Positions 15,504 to 23,433 of a stretch of DNA of 64,000 nucleotides are shown piece after piece. The stretch's first letter is position 1, and the number at the start of each line of letters is the position of its first letter. Both the position numbers and the translations under genes were made by a program. The stretch spans positions 1-64,000 of the forward strand of contig NZ_JAAIYA010000021.1 in assembly GCF_010894405.1 (NCBI RefSeq), written 5' to 3'. The notes under the pieces were generated by a model that saw only the letters and a list, made by a program, of their open reading frames with translations, was not told where the DNA came from and made no database searches. This DNA comes from Pyxidicoccus caerfyrddinensis. Its GTDB lineage: Bacteria > Myxococcota > Myxococcia > Myxococcales > Myxococcaceae.

Positions 15504-16709
15504 ATGTTCCTGCCATTCTTCTACGAGCTGCGCAGGCGCGGCGTGAAGGTCGGCGCGCAGGAGGCACTCGCGCTCGCGGGGGCGCTCCAGGCGGGCCTGC
15601 ACGACAGCAGCCTGGACGGCTTCTACCATGTGGCGCGCGCGCTCCTGGTGCACTCGGAGACGCAGCTCGACACGTTCGACCAGGCGTTCCTCGCGCACTT
15701 CAAGGGCGTGGAAACGGCGGGCCTGGAGCTGACGCAGGAGCTCTTGTCCTGGCTGGAGGAGGCTCGCGAGCGGCAGGACTTGAGCCCCGAGGAGCTGGCG
15801 CTGCTGGAGCAACTGGACCCGGAGGAGATTCGCCGGATGTTCGAGGAGCGCCTGCGCGAGCAGCAGGAGCGCCATGACGGCGGCAACCGGTGGATTGGCA
15901 CCGGGGGCACGTCTCCCTTCGGCAATGGCGGCTTCGCTCGCGAGGGCATCCGCGTGGGCGGCAAGGGTGGCCGGCAGGGCGCGGCGCTGATGCAGGCGGG
16001 CGCGCGGAAGTACGCGGGCTATCGCGATGACCTGGTGCTGGACACGCGGCAGCTCGCGGTGGCGCTGCGCAAGCTGCGGGCCTTTGCTCGCGACGGCGCT
16101 CCGGACGAGCTGGACGTGGACGAGTCCATCGCCGCCACCGCGAAGAACGCGGGCGAGCTGGAGGTGGTGGTGCGCCCGCCGCGCCGGCCCAACACGCGCG
16201 TGGTGCTGGCCATGGACGTGGGCGGCTCCATGGACCCGTACGCCGCGGTGATGAGCCGGCTGTTCAGCGCGGCGAGCCACGCGACGCACTTCAAGGAACT
16301 GCGCATCTATTACTTCCACAACTGCGTCTACGGAAAGCTCTACGCCACGCCCCAGCTCACCGGCGGCATGACGGTGCCGGAGCTGACCGCGCAGGTGGGC
16401 CGGCACCACAAGCTGGTCATGGTGGGCGACGCCTCCATGGCCCCGTACGAGCTGTCCATCCGCACCGACGCGGACGGGCATTACAAGGCGGACGGGCTGG
16501 AAGGCCTGACGTGGATGATGCAGCTCGCGCAGCACTTCGAGCGCAACGTGTGGCTCAACCCCGAGCCGATGGGCACGTGGCGCTCGGGCACGATTTCCGT
16601 CCTGGCCCGCGTCTTCCCCATGTTCCCCCTCACCGTGGAGGGCCTGGGCGAGGCCGTCACGCACCTGACGCGCGGGCGCACCGTGAAGGGCGTGGCGGCA
16701 CGGAGGTAG
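15504..16709 (+). CDS. CoxE-like VWA-domain protein, MoxR partner
   Basis: The 401 residues start with a helical region (MFLPFFYELRRRGVKVGAQE), followed by an acidic coiled segment with a Glu/Arg-rich stretch near residues 85-130. The C-terminal half is a von Willebrand A fold with the MIDAS motif in the CoxE form, AMDVGGSMDP (D-x-G-x-S). The end carries NPEPMGTWRSGTISVL, typical of the family. It works with the upstream MoxR ATPase, with which it forms a two-gene operon (AGAGGGAGG before its ATG). The usual metalloenzyme client is not encoded nearby. Confidence 0.88.
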   Translation: MFLPFFYELRRRGVKVGAQEALALAGALQAGLHDSSLDGFYHVARALLVHSETQLDTFDQAFLAHFKGVETAGLELTQELLSWLEEARERQDLSPEELALLEQLDPEEIRRMFEERLREQQERHDGGNRWIGTGGTSPFGNGGFAREGIRVGGKGGRQGAALMQAGARKYAGYRDDLVLDTRQLAVALRKLRAFARDGAPDELDVDESIAATAKNAGELEVVVRPPRRPNTRVVLAMDVGGSMDPYAAVMSRLFSAASHATHFKELRIYYFHNCVYGKLYATPQLTGGMTVPELTAQVGRHHKLVMVGDASMAPYELSIRTDADGHYKADGLEGLTWMMQLAQHFERNVWLNPEPMGTWRSGTISVLARVFPMFPLTVEGLGEAVTHLTRGRTVKGVAARR

Positions 16710-16864
16710 AGCGGCGGGGTGCATTCCCCTGCCCCACGGGGCAGGAATTCCCCGTGCCCCGTGGACTGCCGGACGGCCGGGTGGGCGGGCTCGCGTTTCG
16801 TGCGGCGTTCTGGCGTCGGTTACGGCATGGTGCGCCGCACGCGAGCGGGAACGCGAGGACACCC

Positions 16865-18928
16865 ATGACGACCGACAAGCAGGACGTGCTGGCCATCAAC
16901 ACCATCCGCACCCTGGCCATGGATGCGGTGCAGCAGGCCCACTCGGGCCACCCGGGGGCTCCCATGTCCCTGGCCCCCGTGGCGTATCAGCTCTGGCAGC
17001 AGGAGCTGCGCTATGACCCGTCCCACCCCATCTGGCCGGACCGCGACAGGTTCATCCTCTCCAACGGCCACGCCTCCATGCTGCTGTACGCGCTGCTCCA
17101 CCTCTCCGGGGTGAAGCGCGTCACCCGGGAATACACCGTCGAGGACGCGCCCACCGTCTCGCTCGACGACATCAAGAAGTTCCGCCAGCTCGACTCCGCC
17201 ACCCCCGGCCACCCCGAGTACCGGTGGACCAGCGGCGTGGAGACCACCACCGGCCCCCTGGGCCAGGGCGTCTCCAACAGCGTGGGCATGGCCATCGCCA
17301 GCCGGTGGCTCTCCGGGCACTTCAACCGCCCCGGCTTCGAGATGTTCAGCTACGACGTCTACGCCATCTGCGGTGACGGAGACTTGATGGAGGGCGTCGC
17401 CTCCGAGGCCGCCTCCGTCGCCGGCCACCTCCAGCTGCCCAACCTCTGCTGGATCTACGACTCCAACCACATCTCCATCGACGGCAGCACCGACCTCGCC
17501 TTCACCGAGGACGTGGGCCGCCGCTTCGAGGGCTACGGCTGGCGCGTCATCCGCGTGCCCGACGCCAACGACCTCACCGTCATGGGCGAGGCCCTGCGCA
17601 CCTTCAAGACGCTGCGTGGCAAGCCGACGCTCATCATCGTGACGACGCAGATTGCCTTCGGCGCACCCAAGCTCCAGGGCTCCGCGAAGGCCCACGGCGA
17701 GCCGCTGGGCGAGGAGGAAATCAAGGGCGCCAAGCGCAACTACGGCTGGCCCGAAGACGCGAAGTTCCTCGTCCCCGACGGCGTGCGCGAGCGCTTCCAG
17801 GAGCGCATGGGCAACCGCGGCAAGCAGCTGCGCACCGAGTGGATGCAGCGCTTCGAGGAGTACCGCAAGCAGTTCCCCGACCTGGCGGACCAGCTGGAGC
17901 GCATGCAGCGCCGCGACCCGCCCCAGGGCTGGGACTCGGAGCTGCCGACGTTCCCCGCCGACGCCAAGGGCATGGCCACCCGCGAGTCCAGCGGCAAGGT
18001 GCTCAACGCCGTCGCGAAGCACTACCCGTGGATGGTGGGCGGCTCGGCGGACCTGAATCCTTCCACGAAGACGTACATCACCGGCTCCGAGTCGATGAAG
18101 CCCGGGGAGTACTCCGGCCGCAACATCCACTTCGGCGTGCGCGAGCACGCGATGGGCTCCATCGTCAACGGCCTGTGCCTGAGCAAGCTGCGCGGCTACG
18201 GCGCCACGTTCCTCATCTTCAGTGACTACCAGCGCCCCGCCATCCGCCTGTCCGCGCTGATGGAGCTGCCCGCGCTGCACATCTTCACGCACGACTCCAT
18301 TGGCCTGGGCGAGGACGGGCCCACGCACCAGCCGGTGGAGCAGCTCGCCAGCTTGCGCGCGATTCCGGGCATCATCGTGATGCGCCCCGGTGACGCGAAC
18401 GAGGTGGTGGAGGCGTGGCGCGTGATTGGCGAGCAGCGCAAGCACCCGGTGGTGCTCGTGCTCACGCGGCAGCCGGTGCCCACGTTCGACCGCTCGAAGT
18501 TCGGCGCGGCGTCCGGCGTGAAGCGCGGCGGCTACGTGCTGGTGGATGCGGAGGGCGGCAAGCCGGAGGTCATCCTCATCGGCACCGGCAGCGAGGTGTC
18601 GCTGTGCGTGGACGCCTACGAGAAGCTCAAGGCCCAGGGCATCAAGGCCCGCGTGGTGAGCCTGCCCTCGTGGGAGCTGTTCGAGCAGCAGCCCCAGGAG
18701 TACCAGGACAGCGTGCTGCCTCCGAGCGTGAAGGCCCGCGTCGCGGTGGAGAAGGCCGCCGCCTTCGGCTGGGAGCGCTGGGTGGGCCACGCCGGCAACG
18801 TCATCGCCATGCGCAGCTTCGGCGCGTCCGCCCCCATCAAGGACCTGCAGCAGAAGTTCGGCTTCACCGTGGACAACGTGGTGCAGGTGTCCAAGGACAC
18901 CATCGCCAAGGTGAAGGCCCGCTCGTAG
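16865..18928 (+). CDS. tkt: Transketolase
   Basis: This 687-residue cytoplasmic enzyme transfers two-carbon ketol units in the pentose phosphate pathway. The thiamine diphosphate site shows as GDGDLMEGVASEAASVAGH followed by NLCWIYDSNHISIDG. Other hallmarks are the N-terminal AHSGHPGAPMSLA, the pyrimidine-domain signature DSIGLGEDGPTHQP (near residues 475-490), HFGVREHAMG and the C-terminal ketolase domain. The ATG at 16865 fits the canonical N-terminus (MTTDKQDVLAINTIRTLAMD). An in-frame extension upstream runs through the VWA gene's tail and is rejected. It stands as its own unit, 155 bp after the VWA gene, and ends at a strong hairpin. Confidence 0.97.
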   Translation: MTTDKQDVLAINTIRTLAMDAVQQAHSGHPGAPMSLAPVAYQLWQQELRYDPSHPIWPDRDRFILSNGHASMLLYALLHLSGVKRVTREYTVEDAPTVSLDDIKKFRQLDSATPGHPEYRWTSGVETTTGPLGQGVSNSVGMAIASRWLSGHFNRPGFEMFSYDVYAICGDGDLMEGVASEAASVAGHLQLPNLCWIYDSNHISIDGSTDLAFTEDVGRRFEGYGWRVIRVPDANDLTVMGEALRTFKTLRGKPTLIIVTTQIAFGAPKLQGSAKAHGEPLGEEEIKGAKRNYGWPEDAKFLVPDGVRERFQERMGNRGKQLRTEWMQRFEEYRKQFPDLADQLERMQRRDPPQGWDSELPTFPADAKGMATRESSGKVLNAVAKHYPWMVGGSADLNPSTKTYITGSESMKPGEYSGRNIHFGVREHAMGSIVNGLCLSKLRGYGATFLIFSDYQRPAIRLSALMELPALHIFTHDSIGLGEDGPTHQPVEQLASLRAIPGIIVMRPGDANEVVEAWRVIGEQRKHPVVLVLTRQPVPTFDRSKFGAASGVKRGGYVLVDAEGGKPEVILIGTGSEVSLCVDAYEKLKAQGIKARVVSLPSWELFEQQPQEYQDSVLPPSVKARVAVEKAAAFGWERWVGHAGNVIAMRSFGASAPIKDLQQKFGFTVDNVVQVSKDTIAKVKARS

Positions 18929-18962
18929 GCCCGCGCTCCGCGGACAGGCGCTGATGAAAGAA

Positions 18963-18996
18963 GGGCCCCGGACCGTCCCCCAACGGTCCGGGGCCC
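18963..18996. terminator. Strong bidirectional terminator after tkt
   Basis: GGGCCCCGGACCGT and ACGGTCCGGGGCCC form a perfect 14-bp stem around a six-base loop. It lies between the converging tkt and EF-hand genes. The T-tract is poor on both sides, as is usual in GC-rich genomes. Confidence 0.8.
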
Positions 18997-19161
18997 TCGC
19001 ATTTCATGATGCTGAAGCAACAAGGTGTCCCGCCCCCCGACAGCCCGGGCACCTCTCGAATCCCCCCAATCACAACTCCTGACTCGCTCACGCCGCGGGA
19101 CTTGCGGCCCCCCGCATCCCGGCCCCCGCCGGGTTCCCGCGACGTGAGTCCGCCAGGAAAC

Positions 19162-20781
19162 TCAGGCCACGATGTGCGTGGGGCGGTGCACCGGCTCACC
19201 CACGCGGCTCATCTCGCGCAGCATCCGCTGGAAGTCCGAGTTCGCGATGCCCGTGCTGCCCGAGGCCATCGCCTTCGTGGCGTACTTCTCGTAGATGTCG
19301 AGCACCTTGCGCGCGTCCGGCCCGAGCCGGCTGTAGTTGTCGCGCACCCACTTCTGCAGGTCCGCGAACTCCACACCCGCCGCCTGGCCGTCGTGGTCGG
19401 CCACGCCCTCCTTGATGGCCGCCGTCAGGTCCTTCCCGGAGATGCGGCCGTTCTTCACGTCCAGCTTCTCCAGGGCGTTGCGCATGGAGTCGTCGCGGAA
19501 CGTCTTGAACTGGCCCGCGTCCTTCACCATCTTGTCGAACTGGCCCTGCGACAGACCCGCCGCGCCCGCGCTCTTGGCGTACTTCTCGTAGGTGGCGAGC
19601 ACCTGCTTCGCCTCGGGCGTGAGGCGGTCCTTGTTCTTGCTGGCCCAGTTCTGGAACTCGCGCAGCTCGGACGTGGTGGAGTGGCCATCCGTGTCGGACA
19701 CGCCCTCCTTGATGGCGTCCAGCATGTCCTCGCCGGAGATGGAGCCGTGCTCCTTGTCCAGCTTCGCCAGGGCCTTGCGCGCGCTGGCGTCACCGCCCAC
19801 CTCGCGGAACTCCTTCTTCATCTCGGCCCACTCGGCGCGGGAGATGTCCTTGTTGCCGGTCGCCAGCGACTTCGCCGCGTGCTGCCCGAAGACGTTCAGC
19901 ACGTCCTTCGCCTCGGGAGACAGCTTCGCGCTGTTCTTCTTCGCCCAGTCGCGGAAGGCGTCGAGCTCGGCCTTGGTGTTGCCGTCCTTGTCCTTCGCGC
20001 CGCTCTCGATGGCGCGGGCCATGTCGCGGCCGGAGATGGGCGCGGGCAGCTTGTCCAGCTTCGCCAGCGCGCGCTTCGCACCCTGGTCACCGACCTTGGC
20101 CATCTCCGCGAGCATCTTCGCGTTGTCCGCCTGGGAGATGCCCGTCTCGCCGCGCGCCTGCGACTGGGCCGCGTACTTGGAGTAGATGTCCATCACCTGC
20201 TTCGCCTCGGGCGTGAGGCGGTCGGAGTTCTTCTGCGCCCACTCGGAGAAGGCGCGGTACTCACCCGAGGCCGCCTGGCCGTCCAGGTCCGCCGTGCCGT
20301 TCTTGATGGCGTCCGCCATCTCCTCGGCGCTGACGGGGCCCTTCGTCTGGTCCAGCTTGTTCAGCTCCGCCAGCGCGCCCAGGTCCAGCGGCTGCCAGCA
20401 GCCGGTCGGCTTCGTCGGCACCGGCGTGCCGCAGTGGCCACCGGGGAACGGCGACGGCGGCGGGAAGGGGAACGGCCCGGGGTGGTGCGGGAACGGCGAG
20501 GGCTGCGGGAAGGGGAACGGCGACGGGTGGTGCGGGAGCGGGTGCGGGTGGTGCGGCAGGTGGCCGCCCGGGAAGTGCGGCAGCGGGTGCGGGTGGTGCG
20601 GCAGCTGCGGGAAGTGGCCGTGGTCGGGCGGGAAGCAGCCGCCGGCGACGATGCCCTGGCGGGGCTCCGGGAGGGCCGTCTTCACCGGCTCCGTGGTGGG
20701 CTTCGTGAGCGCCTGCGTGGTGCTGGTGACAGAGCCGCGGACGGCCGGGACAACGAGGTTCGTGGGGATTCGGGTGGTCAT
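19162..20781 (-). CDS. His/Pro-rich protein with four EF-hand-like repeats
   Basis: The protein has 539 residues and no signal peptide. Residues about 54-116 are made almost only of His, Pro, Phe and Gly (HHPHPLPH, PFPFPQPSPFP), a potential metal-binding or extended segment. Residues about 140-535 are four homologous units of roughly 100 residues. Each has a DxDG loop (DLDGQA, DKDGNT, DTDGHS, DHDGQA) followed by an E..F..W helix, then PEAKQV and a second helix-loop (GISQAD, DISRAE, GLSQGQ, GIANSD). This looks like tandem calcium-binding EF-hand pairs. Function unknown. Three dyads lie 140-210 bp upstream of the start. Confidence 0.7.
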   Translation of the reverse strand: MTTRIPTNLVVPAVRGSVTSTTQALTKPTTEPVKTALPEPRQGIVAGGCFPPDHGHFPQLPHHPHPLPHFPGGHLPHHPHPLPHHPSPFPFPQPSPFPHHPGPFPFPPPSPFPGGHCGTPVPTKPTGCWQPLDLGALAELNKLDQTKGPVSAEEMADAIKNGTADLDGQAASGEYRAFSEWAQKNSDRLTPEAKQVMDIYSKYAAQSQARGETGISQADNAKMLAEMAKVGDQGAKRALAKLDKLPAPISGRDMARAIESGAKDKDGNTKAELDAFRDWAKKNSAKLSPEAKDVLNVFGQHAAKSLATGNKDISRAEWAEMKKEFREVGGDASARKALAKLDKEHGSISGEDMLDAIKEGVSDTDGHSTTSELREFQNWASKNKDRLTPEAKQVLATYEKYAKSAGAAGLSQGQFDKMVKDAGQFKTFRDDSMRNALEKLDVKNGRISGKDLTAAIKEGVADHDGQAAGVEFADLQKWVRDNYSRLGPDARKVLDIYEKYATKAMASGSTGIANSDFQRMLREMSRVGEPVHRPTHIVA

Positions 20782-20920
20782 TTGGATCTCCGTGTTGGAG
20801 CGTGGTGACCATCCCCATTGCGCGCAGCGTGCCACACACCTGCCCCCGTGGCCTCACCTTTACTTCATCGTCTTTTCAGGGGGTTGGACGCGCGGGGGTG
20901 TGTCCCGGAGGCCGCGAGGG

Positions 20921-20992
20921 GGTGGTGACAACAGTCACCACCGGTGACACCTGTCATCACCCCGGAGTCGGGGGGTGGTGACGGGAGTCACC
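20921..20992. promoter_or_regulatory. Three GGTGAC-N4-GTCACC dyads
   Basis: Copy 1 is GGTGGTGAC-AACA-GTCACCACC (20921-20942, perfect 9-bp arms). Copy 2 is GGTGAC-ACCT-GTCATC (20943-20958, one mismatch). Copy 3 is GGTGGTGAC-GGGA-GTCACC (20974-20992). They lie upstream of the leftward EF-hand gene and just past the truB stop, and look like an operator cluster. Confidence 0.55.
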
Positions 20993-21056
20993 GGATCCGC
21001 GCCAGTGTCCGGGACGTGCTTGAAGCCATGCTCCTGGATGTCGAGGTCCAGGGACA

Positions 21057-21950
21057 TCACAGCCCTCCGCGAAGCTCCATCTCACTCCAGAGCGCGCCGT
21101 CTCGCTCGCGGAGGAGGAAGGTGAGCCGGCCTTGATGGAAGCCTCGCACCGGCGCCTCCGGGTCGGGGAAGCCTGGCGGCAGCCTCCAGTCCGGGGGCTG
21201 GGTGGCTTCCATGGGGATGCCTCGCTCGCGGCGCAGCTCGCCGACCTCGTGGTCCGTCAGCAGGCGTGCGCGGCTCCAGGGAAGAAGCTCGCGTCCGTGC
21301 ATGCCGACTCGCTGCCCTGGCGGTGGGTCTTCCCATGGGCCTATCGCGGTGCGCTTCAGGGCCGACAGGTGCGCGCCACAGCCGAGCACCTGGCCCATGT
21401 CCCTTGCGAGGGAGCGCACGTAGTAGCCGCCTCGGCAGGTCAGCAGCAGCCGGCTCGAATGCGGCAGTGCGTGGGAGAGCCAGCGCGCCTGGTGCAGGTA
21501 CACGCGGGACGGTGGCAGCTCCACCACCTCGCCCCGGTGGGCCTTTCGGTAGGCGGGCTCTCCTCCCACCTTCTTCGCGCTCGTCGCCGGTGGCACCTGC
21601 TCCTGCCAGCCCACGAAGCGCGCGAGCGTTGCGTCCAGCAGCTCGGGCGTCAGCGTGGACGTGCCACCTTGATGCACCGGCTTTCCGTGCAGGTCTCCGG
21701 TGTCCGTCTCCGTGCCCCACACCACGTCGGCCTCGTACGTCTTGGGCACGGCGTGGAGCAGCTCGAACAGCCGCGTGGCCCCGCCCACCAGCACAAGCAA
21801 CAGCCCTTCCGCGAACGGGTCCAGCGTCCCGCCATGGCACACCGGCACGCGCTTGCCCGGCTTCGCCCGCGTCTCCTCCAGGAACGACTGCACCACCGAG
21901 AAGCTCGTGGGGCCCACCGGCTTGTGGACGCGATAGATGCCGGGAGTCAT
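21057..21950 (-). CDS. truB: tRNA pseudouridine(55) synthase TruB-type
   Basis: The 297 residues carry the TruB signatures: KPVGPTSFSVV at the N-terminus, HGGTLDPFAEGLLLVLVG with the catalytic Asp (near residue 43), KTYEADVVWGTETDTGD, and RGGYYVRSLARDMG near residue 190. It isomerises U55 in the T-loop of tRNA. truB usually sits in the nusA-infB-rbfA-truB-rpsO cluster. Here it stands alone behind a 54-bp tandem repeat, so it may be a second, relocated copy or a paralogue with a different RNA target. The C-terminal 70 residues look shortened or diverged relative to the usual PUA-like tail. Confidence 0.85.
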   Translation of the reverse strand: MTPGIYRVHKPVGPTSFSVVQSFLEETRAKPGKRVPVCHGGTLDPFAEGLLLVLVGGATRLFELLHAVPKTYEADVVWGTETDTGDLHGKPVHQGGTSTLTPELLDATLARFVGWQEQVPPATSAKKVGGEPAYRKAHRGEVVELPPSRVYLHQARWLSHALPHSSRLLLTCRGGYYVRSLARDMGQVLGCGAHLSALKRTAIGPWEDPPPGQRVGMHGRELLPWSRARLLTDHEVGELRRERGIPMEATQPPDWRLPPGFPDPEAPVRGFHQGRLTFLLRERDGALWSEMELRGGL

Positions 21951-21981
21951 GCGACCACCTCCCTCCGGGCGGAGGGCTCGC

Positions 21982-22089
21982 GGAATGAACGTTCCTTCCG
22001 CTCCTGCCGGCGGCCGGGCGGGGCGGACGCGAGGCGGAATGAACGTTCCTTCCGCGCCTGCTGGCTGCCGGGCGGGGCGGACGCGAGGC
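21982..22089. repeat. Two tandem 54-bp repeats, each with a GAACGTTC dyad
   Basis: Units 21982-22035 and 22036-22089 differ at only a few bases. Each begins GGAATGAACGTTCCTTCC, an 18-bp dyad with one mismatched pair around GAACGTTC, followed by a GC-rich tract. They lie 32-139 bp upstream of the truB start. They read as open in several frames, but only because of composition. Confidence 0.75.
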
Positions 22090-22228
22090 GGAGCGCCCCG
22101 GCCAACATGCCCTTTGTGAGGACGAAGGGCCCGCCAGTCACGGTAGCGGCACGCAGGCTGCGTTCCACCGCGCCTGCGCTCCTCGCGCGCTCACGCCCAG
22201 CCCATGCATGCTCCACCCACTCCCTCAC

Positions 22229-23332
22229 TCAGTCCTCCTCACCCATCGACTGCTCCGCCACCTCCGTGGCGCCTCCGGGCTTCACCAGGTGCACCGGCGC
22301 GCAATGTGAGCGCTCCGCTACCACCCTCGCCAGGGGCTCCGCGTGTGTCGTCACCCATATCTGACTGTGCTTCGCCGCGCGCGTGATGAGCCGGCCCAGC
22401 GGCTCCAGCAGGTCCGGGTGCAGGCTCGTCTCCGGCTCGTTCAGCGCCAGGAAGGGCGGCGGCCTCGGGCTCAACAGCGCCGCCAAGAGGCACAGGTAGC
22501 GCAGCGTCCCGTCCGACAGCTCCGCCGCGCCCATCGGACGCATCAGCCCCGGCATGTGCAGGTACAGGCTGAAGCGCCCCTCCGGTGAGCGCACCTCCAG
22601 CCGCGAGCCCGGAAACGCATCCTCCAGTCCCTGCTCCAGCGCGCGGTAGTCCCCAATCTCCAGGATGGTCATCAGCGCCGCGGCGAGGTCCCTGCCGTCA
22701 TGTGACAGCACCGGCGTGCGCACGCCCACCTGCGGGTGCCGCATGGGCGCGTCCGGGTCCGTGCGGAACTGGTGGTAGAAGCGCCACGCTCGCAGCGTGC
22801 GCTGCACCTCCGCGAGGCGTGGGAAGCGGTGCGGCTCGGCGAGCTGGTCCATCACCGACTCCGCGCTCCAGAGCTGCGTGGGGAACGTCACCCGCGTCCC
22901 CTCCGCATCCCGCAGGAAGGCCGTGCGGTCCTTGCGCTCCATCAGCACCACCTTGCGCCCTCCCGAGAAGGCCCACAGGTGTTCCTCCTTCACCTCCGGG
23001 TCCAGCGCGAAGTGTCCCGCCTCGCCCGGCACCGGCGGGACGATGCCGCAGCTCAACTCGTACGCCACGTCCCCCAGCTCCACGCCCACCGTCATCCGCA
23101 CGGGCTTCTTCCCCTCGCGAGGACCCGCCCACAGCACGCTCGGCGTGCCGCCCTCCTCCGCCAGCGTGCGCGCCAGCCGTCCCTCCGCCGCCGCCACCAA
23201 GAGATACAGCGCTCGGTACAGGTTCGTCTTGCCGCTGCCGTTGGGCCCGACAATCACATTCACCGGACCCAGCTCCAATGACAGCCTTCGCACCGAGCGG
23301 TAGCCGGCGATTTCCAACCGCGTGATGGGCAT
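22229..23332 (-). CDS. AAA-family ATPase (RecF/SMC-like, AAA_21 type)
   Basis: The 367 residues open with ITRLEIAGYRSVRRLSLELG and Walker A GPNGSGKTNLYRAL (near residues 29-40). The signature region is LSDGTLRYLCLLAALL, and Walker B plus D-loop is FLALNEPETSLHPDLLEPL (note Asn where Asp is usual before the Glu). A switch His sits in WVTTHAEPLARVV. Proteins of this form are chromosomal or defence ATPases often paired with a nuclease; here there is no adjacent partner. It begins near the divergent LVIVD array. The ATG chosen follows a GTG that could also initiate. Confidence 0.85.
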   Translation of the reverse strand: MPITRLEIAGYRSVRRLSLELGPVNVIVGPNGSGKTNLYRALYLLVAAAEGRLARTLAEEGGTPSVLWAGPREGKKPVRMTVGVELGDVAYELSCGIVPPVPGEAGHFALDPEVKEEHLWAFSGGRKVVLMERKDRTAFLRDAEGTRVTFPTQLWSAESVMDQLAEPHRFPRLAEVQRTLRAWRFYHQFRTDPDAPMRHPQVGVRTPVLSHDGRDLAAALMTILEIGDYRALEQGLEDAFPGSRLEVRSPEGRFSLYLHMPGLMRPMGAAELSDGTLRYLCLLAALLSPRPPPFLALNEPETSLHPDLLEPLGRLITRAAKHSQIWVTTHAEPLARVVAERSHCAPVHLVKPGGATEVAEQSMGEED

Positions 23333-23433
23333 CACCCGTCAACCATCCTTTCCAGGCGCCGCAGTCCACGCCTTACGCTGGTCAGTTCACCCGCTCCCAC
23401 TGGCAACGGGCGCCTTCCTTCTGGACCCACCTC

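Noticed and set aside
16511..16864. Longer N-terminus for transketolase
   Set aside because: The extra ~118 residues overlap the VWA gene and are unlike the family. The ATG at 16865 gives the canonical N-terminus.
21132..22364. 410-residue + strand open frame opposite truB and the 54-bp repeats
   Set aside because: Antisense to a clear TruB frame. Its repeated peptide comes from the tandem DNA repeat.
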